A stretch of 64,000 nucleotides of DNA, from contig CM040424.1 of assembly GCA_022702705.1 (NCBI GenBank), positions 80,603,452-80,667,451 of the forward strand, written 5' to 3'. Shown here one piece after another: positions 21,201 through 58,225 of the stretch; within the stretch, counting starts at the first letter, position 1; each line of letters begins with the position of its first letter. Origin of the DNA: Papilionanthe hookeriana x Papilionanthe teres. Its lineage: Eukaryota > Streptophyta > Magnoliopsida > Asparagales > Orchidaceae. The position numbers and the translations under genes were made by a program. Below the pieces are notes generated by a model, which saw only the letters and a list, made by a program, of their open reading frames with translations, was not told the DNA's origin and did not search any database.

Positions 21201-23579
21201 GTATCATTCCCATCTCTTCCACTTCTTCTCTCGGACTCTTCTCCTTCCTATCCTCTAGCCGTCGAACACCCCATATCCCTCCACCACTTTGCCATCCCCT
21301 TTACTCCCTCCACAACCTTGTTGTCCAGCTTGCCTACAACCAGCCAAACACCATGCCAACCTATCCCGAACAACCTCCCGACCTTTCCCATCTCTCTCTA
21401 TCACCCTACCGACACTACCACTGCCTTTGGATTTCTTCCTACAGTCTTAGACGGAGATTAGTCTATTATTGTATTACCATTATGTTTGAGTCGTATTGTA
21501 ACCTGATTTCTATGTTAATAAAAGTTTGATTTTGTGTTTCCACTGTTTTCCTACTAGCTTCATTATCATTTGGTATCGGAGTCAAGTTGAGCATAGTCCC
21601 TATCCTAGGGTTTCCTAGCATCAACCCCTACCCAAACCACATCCACCCAATTTATTTCCTTCCAATTCTCAACCCTAACCATGCAACCGCGGAGAGATAC
21701 ATCAGGCTCTGCTCGAGAAGAGATCCAATGATAAATTCGTCGTCTACAATGGAGACCAGCCTAGTTGGATGATGGGAACGAGGAAGATATTACCTTCGAC
21801 CATGATCAAGAGATTCGAGGGGAAGATAGGGATGAGGAGAATCCGTTTCACCTAGAAGATCATAGCGACGAGGAATATTGACCACGCCGTTTTGGCATCC
21901 AATATCAAATGAGGCCGAGGGAAGAGCCCCTTATGGAGGTCAGCGGGACTTTGGCATCAAAATGAACGTCCTAGAAATTGAAGGAGGTATAGACTCCGAT
22001 GAGTTTATCGACTTGCTGCAATCAATCAAATGGATTTTCGAGTATAAAGACTTACCATAAGACAATCGAGTCAAGCTTGTTGTCATCAAACTGAAGAAGA
22101 ATGTCTCTTTATGGTGGGAAAACCTACAAAGGTAGAGGAGAGGAGAATGAAGTGAGAAGATAACTAAGTGGGAAAAGATGAATAAGGCAATACAAATGAA
22201 ATACCCCCACCGTAGTATCGTCAGGAAATGTTCCTAAAACTCTACAACTTCCAGCAACGGGATCTTTCAGTTGAGGAGTTCACAGCCCCAGTTCGACCAT
22301 TTGCAGCTGAAGTGCAAGCTGACTAAGCCAAAGAAGCACACGATAGCCAGATACATTGGGTGTTTAAGGCTCTCCATTAGCAATGTGGTACAACTACAAC
22401 CATATTGGACATTGGGGGATGTCCATACACTAGTCTTGAAGGTGGAAGGCAGTAGAAGCAAAGCAAGCAAGAATCGTCCTACAAACCACTGTCTTCAGCC
22501 AAGCCTCCAATGTATTTGCTTCTTCAAACCTTCTTGAACAATAATTTTTTTTAGCGGCAACTTTTCAGTTGCTTCTTCAAACAGTTGCAATTACCCCAAA
22601 TAGACTCTTAGAGAAGTATATTTTGGCAAGTGCATATAACAAATAACCAGAAAAACTAACAAAACGAATCCAAATATGGCAAGCATTTTGTAAGGCTGGT
22701 GCAAGTAATCTTTGGATCAGTTTCTGCACTTCTGTCAAAGAGAATTTTATTCACGTGTAATATTATTGATTTTTTTTTCCCCTTTTGAAAAATATTATGC
22801 TGTCAAGCTATAGCTCAAATTGATTTTGATATATTGATTGCTCATGAGTAATTTTTATTAATATGATCTTCGTGATGGTTAACATGTGATAGGCTTTATT
22901 AACACGGTGATAGCATTTTTTATCATGTTAATGATATTTGTTAATTCGTCTGGATTTTTTTTTTCGGCTTGGACAGTATAGTAAACCACCGCTTTTTATA
23001 TTTTTTTCATTCTAACAGTAGTGGCAACTTGTTTCTGCACCGCTCCTTTTTTAGGGGTTGTTTGACTATGAGAATTTAGTAAATCTTGTAAATTGAGACT
23101 CCCTAAATCCTAAAAGTTGTTAAATTCGAAAAATTATTTTGCATGATTAATGTTAAATCTGATTAAATGCTAGTAAATTTTTGGTAATTGTTTTCATATT
23201 TCAAGATTTAAATGAAGGAGGAGAAGAAATGTATTGAGGTAAAGTCCCTCTTCAATCTTACTTCCCCCAAGATTTCCGCAATCAGGAATTTAGCCTAAAA
23301 CAGAAGAAACACAGAATTTATGTAGCTTTAAAAAAAAAAAAACTATTTGCAAGATTCAGACTAAATCCTGGCTAAATCTTGCAGCCAAACAGCCCCTTAG
23401 GGTCAGCAATCTTGGTACTGTATTGTGAGATTGTTGCATATTTGAGTTCATTTTATTGGTTTATAATTTATTTTCCTTTTCTGCCTCAGGATACTGCCAA
23501 AGTCATACAATCTATGATTCAGGATTATCCAGGTGCGCTGAACTTCAATGTCATGGCCCTGTCAAGGATAGCATCCTAG
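18294..23579 (+). CDS. UCH3: Ubiquitin C-terminal hydrolase, UCH3-like, 3' exons
   Basis: Peptidase family C12 thiol protease that removes small adducts from the C-terminus of ubiquitin. Three exons join in frame: 18294-18342, 18446-18522, 23490-23579. The first encodes VEEHYICFACVDG, which holds the catalytic His; the second LYEFDGMK with the catalytic Asp and RHGPSSSDTFLQ; the third DTAKVIQSMIQDYPGALNFN and VMALSRIAS, then a TAG stop. Splice sites are GT-AG, and phases match (one base of a Gly codon is split between the first two exons). The conserved NACGTI box with the catalytic Cys and the rest of the N-terminus are not found downstream of the copia element or in the first 3.9 kb. They must lie upstream of the window, across a very long intron, or be lost. 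The last intron is 4967 bp and contains gypsy, hAT-like and Tourist insertions. No internal stop in the visible part. UCH3 versus UCH1/2 is judged from the short C-terminus. Confidence 0.85.
18523..20308. other. UCH3 last intron, 5' part
   Basis: Mostly AT-rich noncoding sequence. Around 19279 TGTCACGCCCCAACGTGGGAG resembles starts of Ty3-type LTRs. A GC-rich patch at about 20020-20215 has an 88-codon minus frame (19948-20214) of unknown nature. A C-rich run followed by (CA)n occupies about 20262-20302. No exon recognised. Confidence 0.4.
20440..21157. mobile_element. hAT-like non-autonomous element, GTTCG-rich
   Basis: An 8-bp direct repeat CGACAGGT flanks the segment exactly (20432-20439 and 21158-21165), the duplication length of the hAT superfamily. 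The ends are loosely inverted: AGAGCTGTAAA on the left, and TTAGGGGTGTAAACGAACC reading in from the right. Two similar GTTCGTTCG-rich arms (about 20444-20600 and 20945-21157) surround a very AT-rich spacer. Each arm is internally palindromic (CGAACACGAAC / GTTCGTGTTCG). No transposase. The second arm begins TAGGGCTGTCAAA, which could be a second, nested copy. A related end lies at 63828-64000. Confidence 0.65.
21878..22490 (+). pseudogene. Ty3/gypsy gag fragment
   Basis: The frame reads FGIKMNVLEIEGGIDSDEFI and LLQSIKWIFEYKDLP, then after a stop continues NRVKLVVIKLKKNVSLWWEN. After further frame changes come TIARYIGCLRLSISNVVQLQ and PYWTLGDVHTLVLKVE. These are the hallmarks of the retrotransposon gag domain of Ty3 elements (WWENL, then GLR..I...V.L). 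No zinc knuckle or protease is reached. Pseudogene. Confidence 0.85.
22546..22607. mobile_element. Harbinger-type terminus (relic)
   Basis: Ends with CAATTACCCCAAATAGACTC then TTA. The inward reading GAGTCTATTTGGGGTAATTG matches the GTCTGTTTGGGGCAGCT type of end at 4691. The partner end was not found. The same end type recurs at 24537 and 40685. Confidence 0.5.
23054..23396. mobile_element. Tourist-like MITE before the last UCH3 exon
   Basis: 343 bp with terminal inverted repeats GGGGTTGTTTGACT and (reverse complement of the right end) GGGGCTGTTTGGCT. The target duplication TTA at 23051-23053 and 23397-23399 is the classic PIF/Harbinger target. Subterminal sequences also pair: GATTTAGCCAGGATTTAG-like inside the right end and AATTTAGTAAATCTTG inside the left. 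No ORF. It lies 93 bp upstream of the last UCH3 exon, so it forms part of the region ahead of that acceptor. Confidence 0.85.
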
Positions 23580-25840
23580 GTGTAATTCTATCAACTTTTA
23601 AAGAAATATTCCCATCTACGTGCGGTTTCAACTTCTAGTATTTTGACTTTCAAATGGGAATCTGAATATATTTGTAGTGCTGAGAGCTTATATTCTCCAT
23701 CTGTATTCTGGTGTCGTAAATTCTATGTTTTGTTCGTGTGCTAATGTTAAAACATTTTTATTATATTGAGTTGCTGACCTTTCCCCGGTATTCTCAAATT
23801 AAACAGAGTTTATTGGATGTTGTTGCAGTTGAATCTATGTGCAAGTCCATTCTGTTGTATTTTATTGACTCGATCTGAAGTTTTTTTCTTCTAAAGTGAA
23901 TGACATTTTTTTACTGAATGTGTGCCGCATCTTTTGGAGTGGAATTTATCATCTTTAGAAGCTTGGGTCATGTGAAAGACTGTGTATAAGGTTTAGTTAT
24001 CTGTTGTTATCCTTGTGATGCTTCTTATATGCTTGTATCTTCTTTAAATCCTTGCATTTTATATCATAGTGTCAGTCATAGCATATGTTTGTGTTAATTT
24101 TAAGATGAATATTATAATCCTTTTATTAATTGTAATCTCAATGTCTTATTTTTTAATTAGGTATGTTATTACTCAATTTTAAATGAGGTGTACATCATAA
24201 TTTTGTATTATAAAATATCTTTTTGTTCTCAACTGTCAAATGTTTAGTCGTCACAGTTCTTGTGCAAAAAGCAACACTGCACGTGTCAGAATGGTTGTTT
24301 ATCAACAAAAAGCTGCAAATCAGTTGTTTTTCAAACGCACAAACCAAACAACTAAACAACTTATCCAGATTAGGGGCAAAATGATTATATTTTCAGAAAA
24401 ATCGGTTGTTTTTCAAACGTACAAATCAAATAGACAGCCAGCTTATCAGGATAAACTGCTAATCAACGAACTTTATCGGAATAAACGAACTTATTTGAAT
24501 ATGTTGGATAGTTCTGCAGTTATCCCAAACATGACTCTTAGTCAAATAAGGAAAAAAAAAACTTCGTTACACTTTGATCTTGTTATTTATTTGCTGCATT
24601 GGTTTTTGGTTTCAAAGTTTTGCTAGCTCATGAAGAACCTATATAAAAGAAATAAACTTTCCTCGATATCTTCTATAAATTTTTTGTGATTTGCTGAGGA
24701 ACTATTATTTATAGTTTATTTTAAGTTTTGTTTTAGCTTTTAGTGGAGATCTTAATCCTAATCATTACCTTGTTAGCACAGTTATCCATATTCATTTTAG
24801 AATTTGTAGTCATGTTGGCATAGTTCTTCTATTTCTTTTTCATTACTATTTTATGGCAATGATAGCCCATTGTGGACAACTTTATCAGGTCATCTTGTTG
24901 ATCATCAGCATCATGAAATCCTTTGTAGAATATAATACAAACTTAAAGATTTGTCCCTAATGCATTAAAGAATATATATTAATTTCCAGATATAATTGAC
25001 GCAATTAATAATATGAATCCCATACCACAACTAGATCACACTAAATAAAGAAAAGGAATCACTCTTGATCGAAATCATGCAGGAACAAATTTCATTCAGA
25101 CCTCCCTATCAAATTATGAACTACATTTATAGACAAAGTGGCTGCTAACATTGATCTCTTTCCTAAGGTCATTATCCTCATCACATGTAGAGTCAGTCCC
25201 TTCAAGGTTATAACCATATCTTATGCTAACTCAAGGCATATTGAATGTGGCTCAAATGATCATGTTATCACTAGAAAGTTCAAAATTAGCCTTTCCATAT
25301 TAAATGGTCATTATACTTTGAGTGGATGGTAATATTTAAGACAATGATGTTTTGTTGGACCATATAAAATTTATTGGAAGGGTCAACATAGAGTGACAAT
25401 TCCAACATTCTAAACATAGAGTGACAATTCCAACATTCTAGACAACCACTTTTTTGGTCTTGTGATGGGATAAAAGAGTTCTATAAAAACAACTTTAAAT
25501 TTTCACTTTCTATTTTTCGAGGATTTGATCACACTTATCTTTATGTCAAACATTGATTATATGACTTGTTTTGATGAGTTGCTTTAATGCAGCATTATGG
25601 AAGATCTTAGGGTTTTTATCACTAAATACCAATATGGACCATCCCTAACATCCATTGAGAAATATTCTGAAAGTATGCATTCCAGATAGCCTTTTGGTTG
25701 GAGCAATTCCTTCATCCGCCATTACAATTAAAATATGATCTCTTTAACTACTCCTAGGTTGTCGTTACTATATGCGTCATGATTTCATTTGTTATGTCAT
25801 ACAGGTCTGTACATTGATAAAGGGTGTATGGATTCTCAAT
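23580..25840. other. Intergenic, with a Harbinger-family end at 24537
   Basis: UCH3 3' untranslated region and intergenic AT-rich DNA. At about 24290-24537 the sequence resembles the left arm of the element at 4691-5890 (CAAACGCACAAACCAAACAACT, CAGGATAA, CTGCTAATCAACGA). It ends GCAGTTATCCCAAACATGACTC before TTA (24538-24540). The 128-codon plus ORF at 24240-24626 is a by-product of this. A 26-bp direct duplication lies at about 25387-25440 (CATAGAGTGACAATTCCAAC). No gene. Confidence 0.5.
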
Positions 25841-26200
25841 AAGAGAGGAACCCTCGAGATTGTTCGAATCCCACGAGTGAATAGATATTCATTGGATCTC
25901 ACCTGAAGTGTCCCATCTATCCTTATGATGAGAAGTTTAGTTTCAAACTCTGATTCGATCAGACAGAGTACACCATGGTATCATGCCTTGGATGGACCAT
26001 ATCTCTAGGTCAGGCACCGAGCCTCACTAACCAAGCACAACGATGTAATTTTTAGTCGCCCACTCAACCATTGAGCCAATAGCTCCTCGTGTGGGCTATC
26101 AGCTTAGTGGTAAAGCTTATTGTTTTACTTGATCCTATTTTGATTGTTATGCTTTCTCATGGTCCCATGGATGGCTTTTCATGATGCTATGTTCGAATGA
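25800..26200 (+). mobile_element. Possible tRNA-derived SINE segment
   Basis: TTGTTCGAATCCCACGAG at about 25859 is an excellent pol III B-box match. A box-A-like TCAGCTTAGTGGTAAAGC lies at about 26100, followed by a weaker TGTTCGAAT at about 26191. The spacing does not make a foldable tRNA, so a SINE or SINE composite is more likely than a tRNA gene. Boundaries not defined. Confidence 0.3.
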
Positions 26201-27890
26201 TAAAATTTGAATATTTCACTTGCAGGTGTATCCATACTTCAACCAAAATTAAGTAGTAAAATTATATTTGAAGTATTCTCTATAACATTATATTCCCAAC
26301 TCCTAGGAATTTATAATTTTTATATATAAATAGTAAAATTTAATTTTTAAATACAGTTTAGACAATTTAGTAAAATTTCCTCCTCTCGATATATTTTTAA
26401 ATCCAATATTTTTAAAAATTAGATATTTAGTGATTTTTTCCACCATAAAAAAAAAATGCTCGTTCAGCCCCGCACTTAAACATGTTCAATATTAAAATTA
26501 ATTTACTAATAAGTGTTGATTAATTAATAAAATAACAAGTTAATTAAGCTAATGTTATGTAAGATTTAATTTGATTAAGTAATTATTTGCAAGTTTACTT
26601 AGATTTATGAAACTTATTAAAAAAATTAATTATTTTAATAAAATTCTAATCATTAATTTATTAAATTAATAAATAACTAATTCAAGGTTAAGTCAAAAAT
26701 ATCATATTACTAATTACTAATTAATGAGTTTAATTAAATTATAATTGGTGATTGATTATCTTTGTAGGTGATAATTTATTAAACAATGTTTATTAATTAT
26801 ATTTATTAAAATTTATGTTTGGTTAATTATAATTGTAATAATTAATAAATAAATAATTATTAATTATTCAAAAGAAATTAAAATTATTAATTATTTAACT
26901 TAGTAGAAATATTAATTAATGATAACTATAGTTGCACGTGATAAATAAATATTATCATTTGCATGAATATTGAGATATGACAAAGTTTAGAAGTATTTTC
27001 TGTGCAATAAATACCCAAATTCAAAATAAAAATTATCCTGAACTTCAAGTCTAGATCGGCTTGACGAGATGAACTCGATAACACTAAAATTATTCCAATC
27101 CAAGTCACATCAAGTTGGATCAAACTATTAAACTGGTTTTTAAAACTTCGAATTGTTGATTGGAAGATCAAACAGATTATAAGTTATTCAAGCTTTTAGT
27201 CAAAACGAACATCTCGGTAAGGCAAATCCAAGGAGCCCAATATCCCTCAATTAAAACATTGTTAAGGCACTCGAATATTCGCATAACAACCTCTAATTGA
27301 GGAAATCTTCTAGTGGAGTGGCTTAGATTTCTTCCTTATTTGCATAGAGGCCCCTCATGTATTCTGTAAATAAGTCTCACCCCCTTTATGAAGAGTGGAC
27401 AAATACCAGAGCATGGAGCGAGATCACAAGAAGAATGAGCTGAAGTCCAGTGTTCTAGAATGAAGGTCTAGCGAACGCTACTTGCTCATGCAGTCGTGGA
27501 CCACCGTTGGCCGCCCCATGCTCTTTGCAATGAAACCCCCATGCAAATCACGACATACATTACAAAATCCAAACGTACAATGTGGAGTGACGAGCACACA
27601 ATGGGGCAGTGCATCGTACTAAATATCATGAAGCAACAGACCCAAAATATGGTGTAGCAACATACTCCGAAGGCAATGTAAAAATGCACCCGCATACGGT
27701 ATAATGACACACTCCCAATACGGGATCATGAATATCATTGAATCAACGATCCGACTACAATTCCCTAACAATAACTGCTTGCATCGTTGTAGCTATCTTT
27801 CTTTATACTTCAAAATACATTGACTTTCTTTATACTTCAAAAGCTATCTTCTTGTAACTCTCCACCATAATCTGTGTGACCAACTACATC
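26201..27890. other. Intergenic, no gene seen
   Basis: Very AT-rich from 26.3 to 26.9 kb, with many TTAATTAATT-like words, then ordinary sequence. Minus ORFs at 26926-27171 and 27486-27710 show no recognisable similarity. Confidence 0.5.
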
Positions 27891-28880
27891 TAACGTTGTC
27901 TACAACTGACACAACTCCCAACTCCTGTCTCTATGTCCTACAAACATTATTACTCCCTATTTTGACCTATATGACAAACTATAGCCTGTGTGGCTCACAG
28001 CTCATGCAACTCTCAACTCCGATCTCTTTAGCATACGATCTTTACTTCAACTCCCCACTACTGCCTACGTGATAACTTACGACTTATGTTGCTCACATCT
28101 AATGCATCTCTCAACTTTAGTATGTTCATCATCCAGACATTATTGCAACTCCCCATTATGGTTTATGTTACAAAGTACAACCTGCATGGCTCATAATTTA
28201 TGCAGGTCTCAACTCTGACCTTTGCGGCCTACATATATTATTGCAACTCTCTACTACGACTTATGTGTCGAACTACGACCTACGTGGCTCGCAGCTTATG
28301 CAGCTATCAACGATGGCCTCTTGCGGCATACATGCATCATTACATCTCACCACTACAACCTATGTGACCAACTACGACCTAGATGGCTCATGGCTCATGC
28401 AACTCTCAATTTCGACATATACAGCTTACAAACGTTATTACAATTCACCGCTACGATCTACATGGTTCATGGCACATGCAAATCTCAATTCTGACTTCTG
28501 CAGTCTACAAATTTTATAACAAACTCCCCACTACGACCTATATGAATAACTATGAGTTACGTGGCTCATAGCTCATGCAACTCTCAACTCCGACCTCTAT
28601 GACCTATATAATCTATTGTATCTCCACAACGACTTATTTGACGAACAATGACCCATGTGACTCACAGCTCATGCCACTCTATACTCCGGCCGCTACAGCC
28701 TACGGACGTTATTGTAGCTCACAACTCATGCAACTCTCAATTTCAGATGCGCCCCACATATGTTATTACAACTCCTACTATAACTTACATAACTCACAGC
28801 TCTTGCAACTCCCTACCACGGCTTCTGTGGCTAACAACACTCCTAAAGCAATCATTTATGCTCCACATAGGCAACTAATA
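27891..28880 (+). repeat. 98-bp tandem array upstream of CSN7
   Basis: The phrase TGGCTCACAGCTCATGCAAC (variants) recurs at 27991, 28089, 28187, 28285, 28384, 28463, 28562, 28658, 28715 and 28790. The regular spacing is 98-99 bp, with shortened units near the 3' end. Units also carry CCCACTACGACCTAYGTGAC. Because 98 is not a multiple of three, the many overlapping open frames here are not a protein repeat. The array ends about 0.8 kb before the CSN7 start codon. Confidence 0.9.
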
Positions 28881-29479
28881 CCACAATTTTCAACTACGGC
28901 CTCTATGACAAGATGACACTACACCCACTGCCTACAACATTCATGACGGGTTACTACCATCATAGCAACCAACTTCAGCACTTGCAACCACTATCGTTGG
29001 GAACTACATTTATTATAGTTAGATTACAACTATCCATGAAATATTGTTGTACATTTACGATAATCAATTTTGTAACTCGAACTTTCTTCATTCAAGATAA
29101 GATTGAGCATATGTACTTCCAATTACATACTAGACTATTTCGACTAGGCTAGGTCCCCTAATTTTTTTCTCTTTTGACGATTTTCTAAGTAAAAGATCGA
29201 GATATTTCATCCTGCTTACTTTTCTATTATTTGTGTGCATGTTGGAAATTGATCCAACGCAAAGTCACAATGAATCGTCTGACGTGCATCAATAGTTATA
29301 AATGATAGACAATTTAAATTAATTAGAGCTAGTAAATTTAAATCTTAAATGAAGTATAAACAAAATTTAGAGGATTAAACTAAGTTTAATATGTATAATG
29401 ACAATTTTTTTATATTTAATTTCCCAGAAATTTATTAAATTTGGATTTGCAAAATTGGGCAAAATCACTCCAGTTAAAC
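28881..29479. other. Intergenic / upstream of CSN7, no gene
   Basis: Diverged array edge, then AT-rich DNA. At about 29490-29506 GTTGCCAAACAGCCCTGA resembles a Harbinger/Tourist terminus (compare GCAGCCAAACAGCCCCTTA at 23381), so a MITE may border the CSN7 promoter. Its partner was not found. Confidence 0.4.
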
Positions 29480-29549
29480 ACCACTGAAGTTGCCAAACAG
29501 CCCTGAACCTCTCCGGCGGAAGTTCCTTCTTTTCAAAGCTCATCGCTGC

Positions 29550-29560
29550 AAAACCCTAAC
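29550..29560 (+). promoter_or_regulatory. Telo-box in the CSN7 5' region
   Basis: AAAACCCTAAC about 140 bp upstream of the start codon. The AAACCCTAA telo-box is common near the start of plant housekeeping and translation genes. Role here is inferred; the region 29510-29694 is also clearly less AT-rich than its surroundings, as expected for a 5' untranslated region. Confidence 0.5.
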
Positions 29561-29694
29561 TCGATTATTCTGGCTTTCTTCCTCTACTAACGAAATAATC
29601 CATCCCGTTCGATCTTGTTTTCCACATATCACTCAACGAATCGGAAATAAATCACTATACAGAAGCGGGGAGATCGAAGGAACGGGATCTGACC

Positions 29695-55937
<26,243 letters not shown>

Positions 55938-56025
55938 GTATTTCTATTCTTAAGTTTCCCTTTCTATCTAAACATATACTTAGTTTATCTCACAGTATAA
56001 TTTTATTGATCGGAAGTGCTTTCTA

Positions 56026-56075
56026 TTTAGGATTCACGTAGCCAATCCTACTCAGTGGGATGAAGGCTTTGTTGT
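56026..56075 (+). mobile_element. SINE-like 3' tail
   Basis: AGGATTCACGTAGCCAATCC, then TACTCAGTGGGATGAAGGCT and TTGTTGTT. Same family as 30722-30785. It begins about 90 bp after the exon 6 donor. Confidence 0.55.
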
Positions 56076-56788
56076 TGTATTTAGGTATTTGATATAGGAC
56101 AATCTATAAGTTGTTGTAGGAACAAAATAAGAAAATTTTTATAATCATGCAAATAAATATAGATTTAAAAATAGGTTCTAACTTTTTTTTTTCTTGATGT
56201 GAATTCACACTATCTTGATTTTTTTTCTTTTTATGAATATTTGAGATAAATTTGTGGGTTGCAATAATAAGAAGATCCATAGCTATCTCAATCTACTGAA
56301 TAAGGGTCATGTTGCGTATTCAGTATCTTGACTAGAGGCTTATCTATCTTGCAGAAGTTATTATGGGAATAATTGTGGTAGTATTGTACTGTTTAGTTAC
56401 GAATTGTTCGAGAACAGTATGGAGCGAATGTTTCGGGAGAAATGACTAATTGCCACTGCTTTGTAAAACGGTTAAAAAAATAATAGCTCATGCAGCACTG
56501 ATTAGGAGGAGCTCAAAGAAAAATTATAAAATTATAACAAATTTTGATAAGTACTCAAATGATAAATCACTTATACAGTCAAAATAGAAATACACAAAAA
56601 TCTCCATAACGAAATACAAGTTTATGTCATATTAACCATTGCATTTGTTATTTCTTCCTGAAGTTGTGTTATTTCTTCAACACCTTCGCCGTCCGTAGTG
56701 CAAATGTTAGGCTGCTCGCTATCATCTGTTAACGTCGAAGAACCTATTTGGTTTTTGATCGTCGTGCAGCTGCTTCTTGTTCATTCAT

Positions 56789-57973
56789 TTATGCACTGCA
56801 AAAATCGATATCGAATCGTGATGGATGACGCCTAATATAATTATGTAGCGTCATCGTTGCTATAACGATCTGCACTTGTTTAGAAAAAGGATAAGAGGGC
56901 ATGTCTCGCAATATAACCCATATTTTCTTCCAAACACCAAATGTCCTCTCGATCACGCCTCTTAAGGAAGAATGTCGTTTGTTGAAGATATCCTTCCGAG
57001 TTCGTGTCACATTACTTGCTCTTTCACAATCCGATATATGATACCTTGTATCCGGGAATGGTTTCATATAACCTCGTTGCAACGGATAACCGGCGTCCAT
57101 CAAGTAATATTTTCCTGTTTCAAATTTGAAAGTAATGTTTCATGTATCAAGATCACATAATTGAATTTTGATAAAATACGCATACCGTTTGGTGGATGCG
57201 GAAAACAATACTGTTGATTTCTTGTTGCACTTTTAAATATCTTGTTGTCATGCACACTGTCCTCCCAACCAGGCATGAAAAATGTAAAACATATGTTAAA
57301 GTCGCATACCGCCATGACATTTTGTGTTGGTGTTCCACTTCGGTCGATAAATGCGACTTTTTCATTGTTCGAAACGCGTGCATCGACATGTGTTCCATCA
57401 ATTGCTCTGATACAATCCTAACCATGTTTAGTCACATAATATATGTGTTTAGTTGTATGTAGACTCAAAATTGGAAAATGAATCTTAGATGAATACCTTA
57501 AAGAATGACATGTAACGAAGATCATTACGAATCTCTTGGTATTTGTGCGAATGTTGGATCCATTGGCTTGATAACATCTTTACTTGGGCTTACTAGAGCT
57601 TTCAAATTTACTGTGAAATACCTACTAATTGTTTCTGAAGAATGCTGAAACCGTTCCATCGCTGAACGCATCGACTCGTTCTGTGAAAGTATGTGGATAG
57701 TGATTGCTAATACCTCCCGATTTGTTGTCCTCACAGACCCGTGCAATCCATGAGATTCGACAAGCTCCGCTAAAAGATCTTTAAACACCTCCTGACTCAT
57801 TCTAAATATATTGTGGAATCTGGTTAAATGTCCTTCTAACATTTCCACAACTCATTTTCCTCAATGTGTGCTGATGTGTAACATCGGGGATGTTCAATTT
57901 AAGTATTGTAGTACTCGATTGCCAAGTTTATTGTTGCGTTTCTCCTCCTACGACGACGTTCCTCTGGATCCAT
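56789..57973 (-). pseudogene. PIF/Harbinger DDE transposase, nearly complete
   Basis: Start MDPEERRRRRRNATINLAIE at 57973, then an in-frame stop. The helix-turn-helix part (HNIFRMSQEVFKDLLAELV, NREVLAITIHILSQNESMRS) is at 57848-57525, then a frameshift at about 57530 before EIRNDLRYMSFFK. After a GT-AG intron, exon 57186-57417 encodes DCIRAIDGTHVDARVS (first Asp) and PGWEDSVHDNKIFKSA (second Asp). After another GT-AG intron, exon 56789-57114 encodes GKYYLMDAGYPLQRG, KRHSSLRGVIERTFG (catalytic Glu) and ATMTLHNYIRRH. The DDE triad is thus present. An early stop and one frameshift make it a recent pseudogene unless the introns differ from my reading. Family: DDE superfamily endonuclease 4 (HARBI1-like). 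Confidence 0.85.
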
Positions 57974-58225
57974 ATTAGATCTTACTGTGTATTTAACAAA
58001 AAAAAATCAAATCACTAAGCAATTCATATGCATAATTTAAACACTTTTCAGAACAATATGAAAGAGACGAAACAAAATTGCGTTATGATCAAAATATATC
58101 GTTCAAACAAACATATAGCTAACCATAAGTTCAGTACAAATAAGTAGATATGCAAATGTGCAAATTAAAATACAAATTGGACCCAAGTCACATGTTCCTT
58201 CTATAATAAAAATGTCGTAGGTACT

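Larger units (their letters stand above)
20311..22545 (+). mobile_element. Truncated Ty3/gypsy element: LTR plus gag
   Basis: A probable 5' LTR ends near 21568 (ATTATCA); two bases later 21571-21583 is TGGTATCGGAGTC, a near-perfect initiator-Met tRNA primer site. The left LTR edge is uncertain (about 20311, just after a CA microsatellite). Downstream, a gag gene follows on the plus strand and stops without protease or polymerase near 22545, where a Harbinger-type terminus begins. The hAT-like element at 20440-21157 is inserted in the LTR. It lies in the last UCH3 intron in sense orientation. Confidence 0.7.

Noticed and set aside
24240..24626. 128-codon plus ORF
   Set aside because: It overlaps sequence related to the Harbinger derivative at 4691-5890 and has no protein similarity.
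26093..26200. tRNA gene suggested by a box-A-like and a box-B-like motif
   Set aside because: The motifs are too far apart and the sequence does not fold as a cloverleaf; a SINE fragment is more likely.
27988..28916. Overlapping ORFs of 76-113 codons in the 98-bp array
   Set aside because: The period is not a multiple of three, so frames change from unit to unit; the ORFs reflect a shortage of stop codons in the repeat.
56391..56470. Left terminus of the 57-kb Harbinger element
   Set aside because: GTACTGTTTAGTTACG and nearby sequence do not match the GGGTGCGTTTGGTTGG end at 61723; no TAA-flanked partner visible.
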